Part shown: piece after piece, positions 42,426-50,430 of the stretch
Position numbering within the stretch: position 1 is the stretch's first letter
Layout of the letters: each line of letters starts with the position of its first letter
Origin: Ilyomonas limi
GTDB taxonomy: Bacteria; Bacteroidota; Bacteroidia; Chitinophagales; Chitinophagaceae
Reading direction: 5' to 3'
Assembly: GCF_005233845.1 (NCBI RefSeq)
Contig: NZ_SZQL01000001.1
Coordinates: 1-64,000, forward strand
Length of the DNA stretch: 64,000 nucleotides
The notes under the pieces: generated by a model
Seen by the model: the letters and a program-made list of their open reading frames with translations, nothing else
Database searches by the model: none
What the model was told of the DNA's origin: nothing
Program-made: the position numbers and the translations under genes

Positions 42426-43214
42426 CTACATTTCATTTATAATACTTGTGCCGGCAGTTTGTGCCACTAATTGTTCCAGTTGTTCGGCCTTACCAATCAC
42501 CACACGGTGAACGCCTTTCTTCAATGCTGCAAAGGCATTATCCAGTTTCGGTATCATGCCGGCAAAGATTTTCTGTTCTTTTTTTAGTTCTTCATAATAA
42601 GACAAATTAATAGACTGTATAACCGAATTATCATCATTAGTGTCTAATAATACACCTTTTTTTTCAAAGGAATAAAGGAGGTGTACTTCATATAATATAC
42701 TCATTGCCTGTGCTACTTCCCGGGCAATGGTATCGGCATTGGTATTGAGTAATAAGCCTTTTTTATTGTGCGTAATAGGTGCTAATACCACGTTAATATG
42801 TTGTGCTAATAAGCTTTGCAGTAAAGGCGTATTTATAACATCTACATCACCTACAAACCCATAATCTATAAAAGGATGCTGACGTTTATGCGCCTGTATT
42901 ACATTACCATCTGCACCGCATAAGCCAATAGCATTGCACCCATTTGCCTGCAGTTGCGCCACAATATTTTTGTTGATAAAGCCGGCATATACCATGGTTA
43001 CAATCTTCAATGTTTCGGCATCCGTTATTCTTCTGCCGTCAATTAATTGTTGTTCTATGCCTAACTGTGCAGCGAGTTTAGTAGCTAATTTCCCACCACC
43101 ATGAACGAGTATTTTAGGTGCGTGGATAGATGCAAAAGATTGGAGAAAAGCAGCCAGTTTTTGCTCATCATCTATAATGTTGCCGCCAATTTTTATAACG
43201 TAGAGTTTGTCCAT
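42426..43214 (-). CDS. argB: N-acylglutamate kinase
   Basis: A 262-residue amino-acid kinase that phosphorylates N-acetyl- or N-succinyl-glutamate. 'VIKIGGNIIDDEQ' at residues 6-18 holds the ATP-phosphate Lys; 'KILVHGGGKLATKLAAQLG' near 35 binds substrate; 'NTNADTIAREVAQAM' near 157 and 'GMIPKLDNAFAALKKGVHRV' (GMIPKLDNA block) near 224 complete the family set. It starts 6 bases after the end of the broken toxin gene, so transcription must read through that remnant. Confidence 0.95.
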   Translation of the reverse strand: MDKLYVIKIGGNIIDDEQKLAAFLQSFASIHAPKILVHGGGKLATKLAAQLGIEQQLIDGRRITDAETLKIVTMVYAGFINKNIVAQLQANGCNAIGLCGADGNVIQAHKRQHPFIDYGFVGDVDVINTPLLQSLLAQHINVVLAPITHNKKGLLLNTNADTIAREVAQAMSILYEVHLLYSFEKKGVLLDTNDDNSVIQSINLSYYEELKKEQKIFAGMIPKLDNAFAALKKGVHRVVIGKAEQLEQLVAQTAGTSIINEM

Positions 43215-43219
43215 GAAAA

Positions 43220-43506
43220 TTAATCAACCAGCGATTTAAATAAGTTTTTGAAAGTAGTAAGTTGTACAGATGAAAGCTTGCCAGTAACAGCCACAATCTT
43301 GCTTTCTTCCACTGTTACTAATCTTGAAACCCCATTACCATTTGATATGGTAAACCTGTTGCTGGTACAACAGAAGAAATTAAAGCAACAGTAACATCGT
43401 TGTAATTATCCTTTGTCTGAGCTACAATTGCAGCAGGTCTTACTTTAAACGAAGCTAAATCGGTGTAATGAAATGAAACAATAACAATATTACCTGTTTG
43501 TACCAT
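43220..43506 (-). pseudogene. MazF/PemK-family toxin, frameshifted
   Basis: ATG 43506 opens MVQTGNIVIVSFHY...FKVRPAAIVAQTK...VALISSVVP, the N-terminal two thirds of a MazF/PemK ribonuclease with the conserved KxRPAxI. The frame then ends at TAG 43318-43320. In another frame the natural continuation is found, 'NGVSRLVTVEESKIVAVTGK' and on to '...FKSLVD' with TAA at 43220-43222. One base was gained or lost between about 43320 and 43365. The toxin is thus inactive. It follows the broken antitoxin in the same direction. Confidence 0.75.
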
Positions 43507-43512
43507 AGCTTA

Positions 43513-43740
43513 TTACTTTATATAACCTTGATACAGATCTTCATTGTTGTCTTCGGGATAATTATTACATGCAGGTGACTGTTGCTGAAACGAAATATTC
43601 CTTACGGTTTCTTCCTCTTCTATAAAGGTAACCAGCACTTTATTACCTGCTTTTACCGGCGCTGCTTACAGCAATTTAATTTCGCCATTTTCATACACAT
43701 CCTTTACAGTAATCAGAGTACCTTTTTTATTTACAACCAA
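43513..43740 (-). pseudogene. Antitoxin gene with internal stop
   Basis: Starting at TTG 43740, four bases after the argF' stop, the frame reads LVVNKKGTLITVKDVYENGE then IKLL and a TAA (43666-43668), and continues in the same frame 'AAPVKAGNKVLVTFIEEEET' to TAA 43513-43515. The sequence fits the short antitoxins that precede MazF-type toxins ('...YENGEIKLLEAAPVKAGxKVLVTF'); the TAA replaces an expected GAA. Both parts together would give about 75 residues. It is the dead partner of the toxin remnant. Confidence 0.7.
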
Positions 43741-43744
43741 CTTA

Positions 43745-44713
43745 CTAAAGACCTTCAAGAATGGATGCTATTACGGCTTGTGCTGCCCATACCCTGTTTG
43801 CCGCTTCCTGTGTTACAATGCTGTTTGGTCCATCCAGCACTTCGTCGCTCAGTTCCACATTTCTTCTTACCGGCAGGCAGTGCATTACTTTAGCATTATT
43901 GGTTAATTGAAGCTTTTTTTCGGTGAGCATCCAACCAGGGTCATTTTCGTAAATTTTACCATAGTCCTTATACGTGCTCCAATTTTTTACATACACAAAG
44001 TTTGCATTTTTTAATGCTTCATCCTGATTGTGTGTGATGGTGGCGCCTTTAGTAAACTGTTCTGCCAACTCATAATCTTCCGGATGCGTAATTACAAAGT
44101 CCACTTCGCCCCAGGCATTCATCCATTGCGAAAAACTGTTGGCCACACACTGCGGCAAAGCCTTTACATGTGGTGCCCAGGTAAGCACAACTTTAGGTTT
44201 CGGATTGCCACTTAACGGATTCTGGTTCAGTTGTTCTTTTATGGTAATAACATCCGTTAAACTCTGCAATGGATGCAGCGTTGCGCTTTCCAAACTAACC
44301 ACCGGCACACCGCAATATTTGATGAATTCAGTGATGTACAATTCGCTGTAATCATCTTCTCTGTTCTTTAGCGAAGGAAAGGTGCGGATACATAAAATAT
44401 CAAAATAATTACCGAGTATGGGCGCAGCGTCTTTCACGTGCTCTACGGTGTTGCCGCTCATGATAGCACCTTCTTCAAATTCCAGTGCCCAGCCTTCTTT
44501 GTCCACATTAAACACAATGGCTTCCATGCCTATGTTTTTGGCTGCAATTTGTGTACTTAAACGTGTGCGTAACGATGGATTTAAGAACAATAATCCAATA
44601 CGTTTGCCAACGCCTAACGTGCGGTCTTTAAAAGGCTCGGCTTTATAAGCTAATGCTTTTGCTACGAGTGCATCAATATCTGTAACATCGTGTACTGATA
44701 TAAATTGTTTCAT
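43745..44713 (-). CDS. argF': N-acyl-L-ornithine carbamoyltransferase (ArgF' type)
   Basis: A 322-residue transcarbamylase that acts on N-acetyl- or N-succinyl-ornithine instead of ornithine. The carbamoyl-phosphate motif is FLNPSLRTRLST near residue 48 (STRT in ordinary enzymes). 'HPLQSLTDVITI' near 148 and 'VMHCLPVRRNVELSD' near 276 follow the acyl-type family. At the position that separates succinyl (Pro) from acetyl (Glu) enzymes it has Val in 'SGNTVEH'. ATG 44713 begins the conserved MKQFISV; it lies within a palindromic repeat. argD is upstream, and the dead toxin-antitoxin pair is downstream. Confidence 0.9.
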   Translation of the reverse strand: MKQFISVHDVTDIDALVAKALAYKAEPFKDRTLGVGKRIGLLFLNPSLRTRLSTQIAAKNIGMEAIVFNVDKEGWALEFEEGAIMSGNTVEHVKDAAPILGNYFDILCIRTFPSLKNREDDYSELYITEFIKYCGVPVVSLESATLHPLQSLTDVITIKEQLNQNPLSGNPKPKVVLTWAPHVKALPQCVANSFSQWMNAWGEVDFVITHPEDYELAEQFTKGATITHNQDEALKNANFVYVKNWSTYKDYGKIYENDPGWMLTEKKLQLTNNAKVMHCLPVRRNVELSDEVLDGPNSIVTQEAANRVWAAQAVIASILEGL

Positions 44714-44740
44714 GCCCCTAACCCCTAAAAGGGGAAAATT
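44711..44740. repeat. CCCC/GGGG palindromic element at the argF' start
   Basis: The minus strand reads TTCCCCTTTTAGGGGTTAGG then GGCATG, so the start codon of argF' is the end of the repeat. Confidence 0.55.
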
Positions 44741-44823
44741 TCGATGATTGTAAATAATGTTGTTTTGCTTGTGTTCCGCTATTTCTGCCATACAAAGTCT
44801 CCAAATTTCATACAGCTTTTCAC

Positions 44824-46020
44824 CTAATCTTCTGCCCTTACCTCTTCTTCCTGCTGCACATTTTCAGTTTCTTTTGCCTTTGGTTTCAACTCTGCAATGG
44901 CTTCCTGCAAAGCTTCCAAAAATTCATCGGATTGCTTGCGTGATAATGCTAATGAAGGCAGTAACCGGATTATATTAGGCTTGGCTTCGCCGGTAAAAAT
45001 GTTGAAATCGTACAACAATTTCTTGCGTAAATCTTTCAGGTCTTCCGGCACGTCAAAACCAATCATCAAGCCTTTGCCGCGCACATTTTCAATACCTTCA
45101 ATAGTTCTCAAACGGTTCATCAGGTACATGCCACGTTGTTTGGCAAGTTCAATCAGGTTTTCTTCTTCTATTACTTCCAACACAGCTAATGCTGCTGCAC
45201 ATGCCAGGTGATTGCCACCAAAGGTGGTACCCAGCATACCGTGTTTTGGTTGAATGTGTGGTGCAATGAGAATGCCCCCAACCGGAAAGCCATTACCCAT
45301 GCCTTTCGCCATAGTATAAATATCTGCCTGCACACCTGCATGGTCGTGACTGAAGAACTTGCCTGTTCTGCCAAAACCACATTGCACGCTGTCGGCAATA
45401 AATACCGCATCGTTCTGGTCGCACAGGCGGCGAATAAGTTGTAAAAAGCTGTCGGTTGCAATATTAATACCACCTACACCTTGTATGCCTTCGATAATTA
45501 CAGCACATACTTCTTTGCCGTTGGTCTGGAAATATCTTTTTAGTGCTGCTTCATCATTGAAGGGTAGAAAATCTACATTATCTGTTTCATTCACGGGTGC
45601 TATAAGCGCTTTGTTATCTGTAGCTGCAACGGCTAAAGAAGTCCTGCCATGAAACGCTTTTTTAAAAGCCACAATCTTCTTTTTACCATTATGGAAAGAA
45701 GCAAGCTTCATAGCATTTTCGTTAGCTTCGGCACCGCTGTTTACCAAAAATAACTGGTAATCTTCCTTGCCACTTACTTTGGCTAATTTATCCGCCAGTT
45801 GTTGCTGAATAGGTATATGTACACTATTGGAATAGAACGCAATTTTTTCTAATTGGTCTTCTATTCTTTTCACCCAGTGCGGGTGCGTGTGTCCAATGCT
45901 GATAACAGCATGACCGCCGTACATATCCAGGTATTGTACACCATTTTCATCCCACACGTAAGAGCCTTGTGCTTTCGTAATGGTGATGTTGTTGAGCGGG
46001 TAAACGTCAAAAAGTTTCAT
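44824..46020 (-). CDS. argD: N-acylornithine aminotransferase
   Basis: A 398-residue class III PLP aminotransferase converting N-acyl-glutamate semialdehyde to N-acylornithine. 'GSYVWDENGVQYLDMYGGHA' near residue 19 opens the fold; 'LVNSGAEANENAMKLA' near 96 binds the phosphate; 'VFIADSVQCGFGRTGKFFS' near 205 has the cofactor Asp; the PLP Lys is in YTMAKGMGNGFPVGG near 237. A short Q/E/K-rich tail is extra. It lies between argC and argF' in the operon. Confidence 0.95.
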   Translation of the reverse strand: MKLFDVYPLNNITITKAQGSYVWDENGVQYLDMYGGHAVISIGHTHPHWVKRIEDQLEKIAFYSNSVHIPIQQQLADKLAKVSGKEDYQLFLVNSGAEANENAMKLASFHNGKKKIVAFKKAFHGRTSLAVAATDNKALIAPVNETDNVDFLPFNDEAALKRYFQTNGKEVCAVIIEGIQGVGGINIATDSFLQLIRRLCDQNDAVFIADSVQCGFGRTGKFFSHDHAGVQADIYTMAKGMGNGFPVGGILIAPHIQPKHGMLGTTFGGNHLACAAALAVLEVIEEENLIELAKQRGMYLMNRLRTIEGIENVRGKGLMIGFDVPEDLKDLRKKLLYDFNIFTGEAKPNIIRLLPSLALSRKQSDEFLEALQEAIAELKPKAKETENVQQEEEVRAED

Positions 46021-46030
46021 AACCCTTAAT

Positions 46031-46046
46031 CCGCCGGCCGGCGGAG
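46031..46046. repeat. GC-rich perfect palindrome
   Basis: TCCGCCGGCCGGCGGA is a 16-base perfect palindrome in the 128-base gap between argC and argD. Its base composition is unlike the AT-rich surroundings. Confidence 0.55.
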
Positions 46047-46126
46047 ATTTTGTTTTGTCTTAAATCATCGCCCTATTTGGCTATGTAGATTTAAGTTGTT
46101 AAGAGATATTGTTTGATGTTGCCATT

Positions 46127-46154
46127 CATTTCCCTTGAGGGGAAGGGGCTAAAA
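46127..46154. repeat. CCCC/GGGG palindromic element at the argC stop
   Basis: The minus strand reads TTTTAGCCCCTTCCCCTCAA then GGGAAATG, overlapping the argC stop codon; a near copy overlaps the iscU stop at 54223-54249. Confidence 0.5.
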
Positions 46155-47237
46155 ATAATTTGCTTTCAATCTTAATCCTGCTTCTTCTTCTACCCCAAAC
46201 ATTAAGTTCATGTTCTGCACCGCCTGTCCTGATGCGCCTTTCAATAGATTATCTGTAATGGAATGTACTACCAATTTGCTGCCTACTTTTTCTAATTGTA
46301 TCAAACATTTATTGGTATTCACCACTTGTTTCAAAAAAATAGGTTCATCACTTACCGTCGTAAACGGCTGTGCTGTATAAAAATCTTTATACAACTTTTT
46401 TGCTTCTTCTAAAGATACATCCGTATCAATAGTAGAGCTTATAAAAATACCACGTGCAAAATCGCCACGCCAGGGAACAAAGCTTAAATCAATAGCCTCT
46501 TGTGTGGGTTGCAGTTGTAAAAGCGACTGAACGATTTCGCCTAAATGCTGATGAGACAATGTTTTATAAGCTTGTATGTTATTAGCACGCCAGCTAAAGT
46601 GTGAAGTGGCACTTAGGCTTTGCCCGGCGCCGGTACTACCTGTAATGCCAGTAGTATAAATATCGCTTAGCAAACCTGCTTTTGCCAAAGGCAGTAATCC
46701 TAATTGTATTGCAGTAGCAAAGCAGCCGGGATTGGCAATATTATGAGCTGTTTTTATTGCTTCTTTGTTCAACTCGGGCAAGCCATAAATAAAGTTGCGG
46801 ATAAAAGTGTGATGGCTTGCAGTTGGCTGGTGAAATTCTGCGTCTTTTAATAACCGAAAGTCGTTGGAAAGGTCAATAATTTTGATGTGTGCAGGGATGG
46901 TATGGGCCTCTAAAAATTTTTTTGCCGCGCCGTGTCCGGTGCAGAGAAAAAGTACATCTGTATCCAGTAAATTGTCTGCACTCAGTGCTTCATTGCCGCT
47001 GAATTTTAGATCCGTTTCTCCAATCAAATCGGCATGTACTTTACTTACTGCATTGCCTGCATTGCTGTTGCTGTGCATAAACGCAATAGTTGCATGCGGA
47101 TGATTAATTAATAACCTTATCAATTCGCCACCGGTATATCCTGCACCGCCAATAATGCCCACACGGATGACGTCCCCATCCCCTAAAGGGGAGTTTGTAG
47201 CAGCGTTTTCAAATTTATCTTCTAAGTTGTTATTCAT
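46149..47237 (-). CDS. argC: N-acyl-gamma-glutamyl-phosphate reductase
   Basis: A 362-residue NADPH-dependent enzyme. The dinucleotide fold starts 'RVGIIGGAGYTGGELIRLL' at about residue 26; the catalytic Cys is in NIANPGCFATAIQLG near 172; 'GITGSTGAGQSLS' follows near 200 and the conserved 'HQHLGEI' near 230. About 25 residues precede the usual start; part of them (TNSPLGDGD) is encoded by a CTCCCCTTTAGGGGATG repeat, so the true start may be inside or after it, or the repeat added a new N-terminus. Confidence 0.95.
   Translation of the reverse strand: MNNNLEDKFENAATNSPLGDGDVIRVGIIGGAGYTGGELIRLLINHPHATIAFMHSNSNAGNAVSKVHADLIGETDLKFSGNEALSADNLLDTDVLFLCTGHGAAKKFLEAHTIPAHIKIIDLSNDFRLLKDAEFHQPTASHHTFIRNFIYGLPELNKEAIKTAHNIANPGCFATAIQLGLLPLAKAGLLSDIYTTGITGSTGAGQSLSATSHFSWRANNIQAYKTLSHQHLGEIVQSLLQLQPTQEAIDLSFVPWRGDFARGIFISSTIDTDVSLEEAKKLYKDFYTAQPFTTVSDEPIFLKQVVNTNKCLIQLEKVGSKLVVHSITDNLLKGASGQAVQNMNLMFGVEEEAGLRLKANYF
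47171..47200. repeat. CCCC/GGGG palindromic element in the argC N-terminus
   Basis: The minus strand reads AAACTCCCCTTTAGGGGATG, matching the argH insertion except for a few bases. Confidence 0.6.
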
Positions 47238-47296
47238 GTTCGATTACTCTGTGTAAATGTCAATAGATGATGAACTTCAAAAGAGTTTGGTTTTCT

Positions 47297-47361
47297 AAGC
47301 TCCTCCTTCAGGAGGGGTTTGGAGAGGCTTGGGTTTGTTACTCCCCTTTAGGCATTGGGGG
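47297..47361. repeat. CCCC/GGGG palindromic elements at the end of argG
   Basis: Two units: CTCCTCCTTCAGGAGG (47300-47315) with GGAGAGG behind it, and CTCCCCTTTAGGCATTGGGG (47341-47360), which encodes the last residues of ArgG (PPMPKGE). Confidence 0.5.
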
Positions 47362-48624
47362 CTGTTGCTCCTCCTGTACTTTTTGGTACATGGCTACCTG
47401 ATTGCCAAATATTTTGCTAAAGCCACGCACATCTTCGCCGGTCCAGCCGTTGTTCATTTCACCATATTTACCAAACTTGCTATTCATTAAATCGTACGGA
47501 CTTTCAATACCAATAACCTGAAAACGATAAGGTTGCAGTTGTACAAAAACATCACCCGTTACATTTTGTTGCGAGCTTTGCAAGAAGGCTTCAATATCGC
47601 GCATCACCGGGTCTAATATCTGCCCTTCGTGCAGCCAGTTGCCATAAAAATTAGCGATGTTGTCTTTCCAGCTTAATTGCCATTTGGTAAGCACATGTTT
47701 TTCCAACGCATGATGTGCCTTAAGAATAACCATCGGTGCGGCAGCTTCAAAACCCACACGACCTTTAATGCCGATAATGGTATCGCCTACATGAATATCC
47801 CTGCCAATGCCGTAAGGTCCGGCGATGGTTTGTAAATATTGTATGGTTTCAGATGGATGATTGAATTGTTTGTCATTTACGGCAGTTAATTCCCCTTTTT
47901 CAAAATGCAGTTTTACTTCTTCGCTGCCTTGTTTGGTAACTTGTGTTGGCCATGCTTCTTCGGGCAACATGCCTTTGCTACTCAGCGTCTCTCTGCCACC
48001 TATGCTGGTGCCCCATAAACCCTTATTGATGGAGTATGCTGCTTTCTCAAAATTCATCTCCACACCCCTTTCTTTGAGGTATGCAATTTCTTCTTCACGG
48101 CTCAGTTTTAAGTCACGGATAGGTGTAATAATTTCTACATTAGGAATCATAATGTGAAATACCATGTCAAACCGTACCTGGTCATTACCTGCACCGGTGC
48201 TACCATGCGCCACTGCATCGGCATCCAGTTTTTTTGCGTGCTCCGCAATGTGTAACGCCTGCACCAGTCGCTCTGCACTTACACTTAAAGGATAGGTATT
48301 ATTCTTCAGTACATTACCAAATACAAGATATTTAATAATGCGGACGTAATAACCTTTTACAGCATCTACCGTAGTATGTGTTTTTACACCTAAGCGATAA
48401 GCATGTGCTTCTATTTTTTGCAGTTCTTCTTCGCTAAAGCCGCCAGTATTTACAATAATACTATGTACTTCATAGCCACGATCTTCGGTGAGATATTTTA
48501 CACAAAAAGTAGTATCGAGCCCACCACTAAAACCTAAAACTACTTTGCCCCCGTTTTCTGTATGGGAGCTTTGAGATACATTCTTTTCTGAAGGTAAAAC
48601 AGAATTGGATGAGGTGTTTTGCAT
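47338..48624 (-). CDS. argG: Argininosuccinate synthase
   Basis: ArgG joins citrulline and aspartate using ATP. The 428-residue protein has the PP-loop 'VVLGFSGGLDTTFCVKYL' near residue 30, 'AHGSTGAGNDQVRFD' near 139 and 'GGRETLSSKGMLPEEAWP' near 209. Relatives begin close to the PP-loop; here about 27 polar residues come first, and the C-terminal end is encoded by a palindromic repeat. ATG 48624 is preferred over a TTG three codons upstream. It is the second gene of the operon after the GNAT gene. Confidence 0.96.
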   Translation of the reverse strand: MQNTSSNSVLPSEKNVSQSSHTENGGKVVLGFSGGLDTTFCVKYLTEDRGYEVHSIIVNTGGFSEEELQKIEAHAYRLGVKTHTTVDAVKGYYVRIIKYLVFGNVLKNNTYPLSVSAERLVQALHIAEHAKKLDADAVAHGSTGAGNDQVRFDMVFHIMIPNVEIITPIRDLKLSREEEIAYLKERGVEMNFEKAAYSINKGLWGTSIGGRETLSSKGMLPEEAWPTQVTKQGSEEVKLHFEKGELTAVNDKQFNHPSETIQYLQTIAGPYGIGRDIHVGDTIIGIKGRVGFEAAAPMVILKAHHALEKHVLTKWQLSWKDNIANFYGNWLHEGQILDPVMRDIEAFLQSSQQNVTGDVFVQLQPYRFQVIGIESPYDLMNSKFGKYGEMNNGWTGEDVRGFSKIFGNQVAMYQKVQEEQQPPMPKGE

Positions 48625-48738
48625 GTTTGCCAATGAATGAAAATTATGTACGGTTAACAGAAAGAGATTGGATGAATGCGCTTTTGCGCTGCAAAGTAAC
48701 AGGTAAAAAGTTACTTATGAGAAGTTTATAACCTCACT

Positions 48739-48770
48739 CCTGCCCCTCTCCACAGGTGAAGAGGGGCAGG
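48739..48770. repeat. Hairpin CCTGCCCCTC/GAGGGGCAGG
   Basis: A perfect 10-bp stem (48739-48748 and 48761-48770) with a 12-base loop, directly after the GNAT stop. No T-run follows on the minus strand, so it probably stabilises or processes the operon mRNA. It resembles the palindromic family of this region. Confidence 0.55.
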
Positions 48771-48782
48771 AATAGGAAAAAT

Positions 48783-49577
48783 TTATGCGAATAGAGTAAG
48801 CAACATGCTTACAAACGAACGTCGTTGCTGCTTCTTCTCTCCTTTTGCTTTTTCTTTTTTGCGAAATACTTTGAGGAAACGGTTCCGCTTGCTTTCCATC
48901 AAACGGCCATAAGCTTCCTTTTTCTCCTCAAAATACTCTTTGGTTTCCTGTGGCTCGTAGTGGTCGGCAGGGTCATACAGCATAGCGGTGCACAGGCAAT
49001 TTTTACGCTCTTTCATCATAAGAATGTCGTAATTCACACAGCTTTTACAACCTGCCCAAAAGGCTTCATCCTGTGTAAGCTCGCTGTAAGTAACCGGCTC
49101 ATAACCCAGCTCGCTGTTGATTTTCATTACTGCCAAACCAGTAGTTAAGCCAAATATTTTTGCGGCGGGATATTTTTCTCTGGAGAGATTAAAAATGGCT
49201 TGCTTGATGCGCTTTGCCACACCGCTTTTTCTAAACTCGGGTGCTACTATTAAGCCGCTATTGGCTACATACTCGCCATGGCTCCAGGTTTCTATATAAC
49301 AAAAGCCTACCCATCTGCCATCGGCAGTAACGGCTATTACTGCTTTGCCTTCGAGCATTTTGTTCTCTATGTATTCGGGTTTACGCTTGGCAATGCCGGT
49401 ACCGCGAGCCTTGGCGCTGGCTTCCATCTCGTTGGTGATAGTTTCGGCAAAATGTATGTCGGCTATGTTGGCTATTCTTACGATAATTTCTTGTTGCTGC
49501 TCCACTGTCAATTGAAAATTAAAAAGACAAAATTGATTAATGACGAAAACGATGCCTGACTTTGCTAAGTCTTGCAT
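48783..49577 (-). CDS. GNAT acetyltransferase, candidate N-acylglutamate synthase of the arginine operon
   Basis: A GNAT-fold protein of up to 264 residues. The acyl-CoA loop is 'VAPEFRKSGVAKRIKQAIF' near residue 112, preceded by the strand 'SGLIVAPEF' and by 'IETWSHGEYVANS'. It heads the arginine operon, where the first enzyme is otherwise missing, and its text ('NEMEASAKARGTGIAKRKPEYI') is that of the acyltransferase that precedes argG in other Bacteroidetes and has been linked to N-acylglutamate synthesis. The ATG 49577 adds a hydrophobic stretch; GTG 49505 starts closer to the conserved part. A basic tail of about 40 residues follows the domain. Confidence 0.75.
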   Translation of the reverse strand: MQDLAKSGIVFVINQFCLFNFQLTVEQQQEIIVRIANIADIHFAETITNEMEASAKARGTGIAKRKPEYIENKMLEGKAVIAVTADGRWVGFCYIETWSHGEYVANSGLIVAPEFRKSGVAKRIKQAIFNLSREKYPAAKIFGLTTGLAVMKINSELGYEPVTYSELTQDEAFWAGCKSCVNYDILMMKERKNCLCTAMLYDPADHYEPQETKEYFEEKKEAYGRLMESKRNRFLKVFRKKEKAKGEKKQQRRSFVSMLLTLFA

Positions 49578-49619
49578 AAAACGGTTTCCTGAAAAATTGT
49601 GTTTTGCGGAAAACGGATA

Positions 49620-49682
49620 TTAAAGGCGCGGTCGTCGTGCCGGTCGGAGACAACAAGGATTGGGTATAACAACAACACCCAT
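49620..49682 (-). CDS. Putative arginine leader peptide (20 residues)
   Basis: On the minus strand ATG 49682-49680 opens a frame reading MGVVVIPNPCCLRPARRPRL with TAA at 49622-49620. Four of the last eight codons are Arg (CGA, CGA, CGA, CGC). It ends 42 bases before the ATG of the first gene of the arginine operon. Between them an imperfect hairpin (arms 49608-49615 and 49582-49589) is followed by UUUU just before that ATG. This is the layout expected if arginyl-tRNA supply controls the operon by ribosome stalling. Translation is not shown. Confidence 0.55.
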   Translation of the reverse strand: MGVVVIPNPCCLRPARRPRL

Positions 49683-49898
49683 CAGCGAAGGATGGAAAGC
49701 GATAGATAAGTTATGTGTTGTGTACTGTTTCAATTTCAGTTCTTGTATAAAAGGTGAACCAAAGTTTTTTATTGCGGCGTAAAGTTAATAATGTTTATAA
49801 AATGTGAGCTACTTTTTTTGAAAAAGTTTAATAAAGTAACATTAAAGTTTGATAAAAGCGCAACGAACTACACAAATGGTTGTAAGAGAATAGGGTTG
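49683..49898. other. Upstream region of the arginine operon
   Basis: This stretch would carry the operon promoter. On the minus strand an ACTTTGG near 49771 could be a -33 element, but no clean TAnnTTTG follows. No further gene is seen. The run GTTTAATAAAGTAACATTAAAGTTT-type sequence near 49827-49850 is AT-rich with short repeats (TTTAATA, ATTAAAG). Nothing else stands out. Confidence 0.3.
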
Positions 49899-50237
49899 TT
49901 ATTTACGCTTTGATGCTTTAGCTTTTGGATTAAAGGCGAGGGCAAGCGACAGCCAATAATCCAGTTCTTTTTTTGTTGTAATACTATCTTCTGCTACATA
50001 TACGTATCCTTTGTACTCCCGGTTTTTCATGATGGTTGCCCGGCAGCCTTTTTCTTCAATAAGCTCATCATGCAGTGCCGGGTCTATGCGGCACATCAGT
50101 TCATCATCGCCAACACTCACGCACAATTTTCCATTTACCATAAATGCAATGCCGCGAAACATTTTCTTTTCTTCCACATTCGGAATTTCGGCAAGCGCTT
50201 CTCTTACTCTGTTGGTTAGCACTTCATTATAAGCCAT
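49899..50237 (-). CDS. TfoX/Sxy N-terminal-domain protein
   Basis: A 112-residue protein matching the TfoX N-terminal domain: 'VEEKKMFRGIAFMVNGKLCVSV' (MFRGIAFMVNGK block near residue 27), 'LMCRIDPALHDEL' and 'YKGYVYVAEDSI' near 75. In gamma-proteobacteria Sxy/TfoX activates competence genes, but single-domain relatives occur widely with no known role. A basic KAKASKRK tail follows. It stands alone between the arginine operon and glnS, on the minus strand. Confidence 0.88.
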   Translation of the reverse strand: MAYNEVLTNRVREALAEIPNVEEKKMFRGIAFMVNGKLCVSVGDDELMCRIDPALHDELIEEKGCRATIMKNREYKGYVYVAEDSITTKKELDYWLSLALAFNPKAKASKRK

Positions 50238-50402
50238 AGTATCCGGTTTAAGGAATGAGGATTAAAACTACATTATTAATACTTATGTTTCAAATTAGTA
50301 AAGATGAAAAGCATTTGCATACCCGTGAGTATGTTTTTTCATTATTCCGTGCTTTATCAATCTTCTAACGCAGCCGCTCCCCTCCTTCTATTGTCTTATT
50401 GC

Positions 50403-50410
50403 TATATTTG
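50403..50410 (+). promoter_or_regulatory. Promoter -7 element of glnS (TATATTTG)
   Basis: TATATTTG matches TAnnTTTG, 20 bases before ATG 50431. Confidence 0.6.
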
Positions 50411-50430
50411 TTTTTTATCAACGTTTTATT

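Noticed and set aside
49505-49577. Deciding firmly between ATG 49577 and GTG 49505 for the GNAT gene
   Set aside because: Conservation favours the GTG, while the leader hairpin ends right at the ATG; I could not settle it without an alignment, so the longer form is listed.
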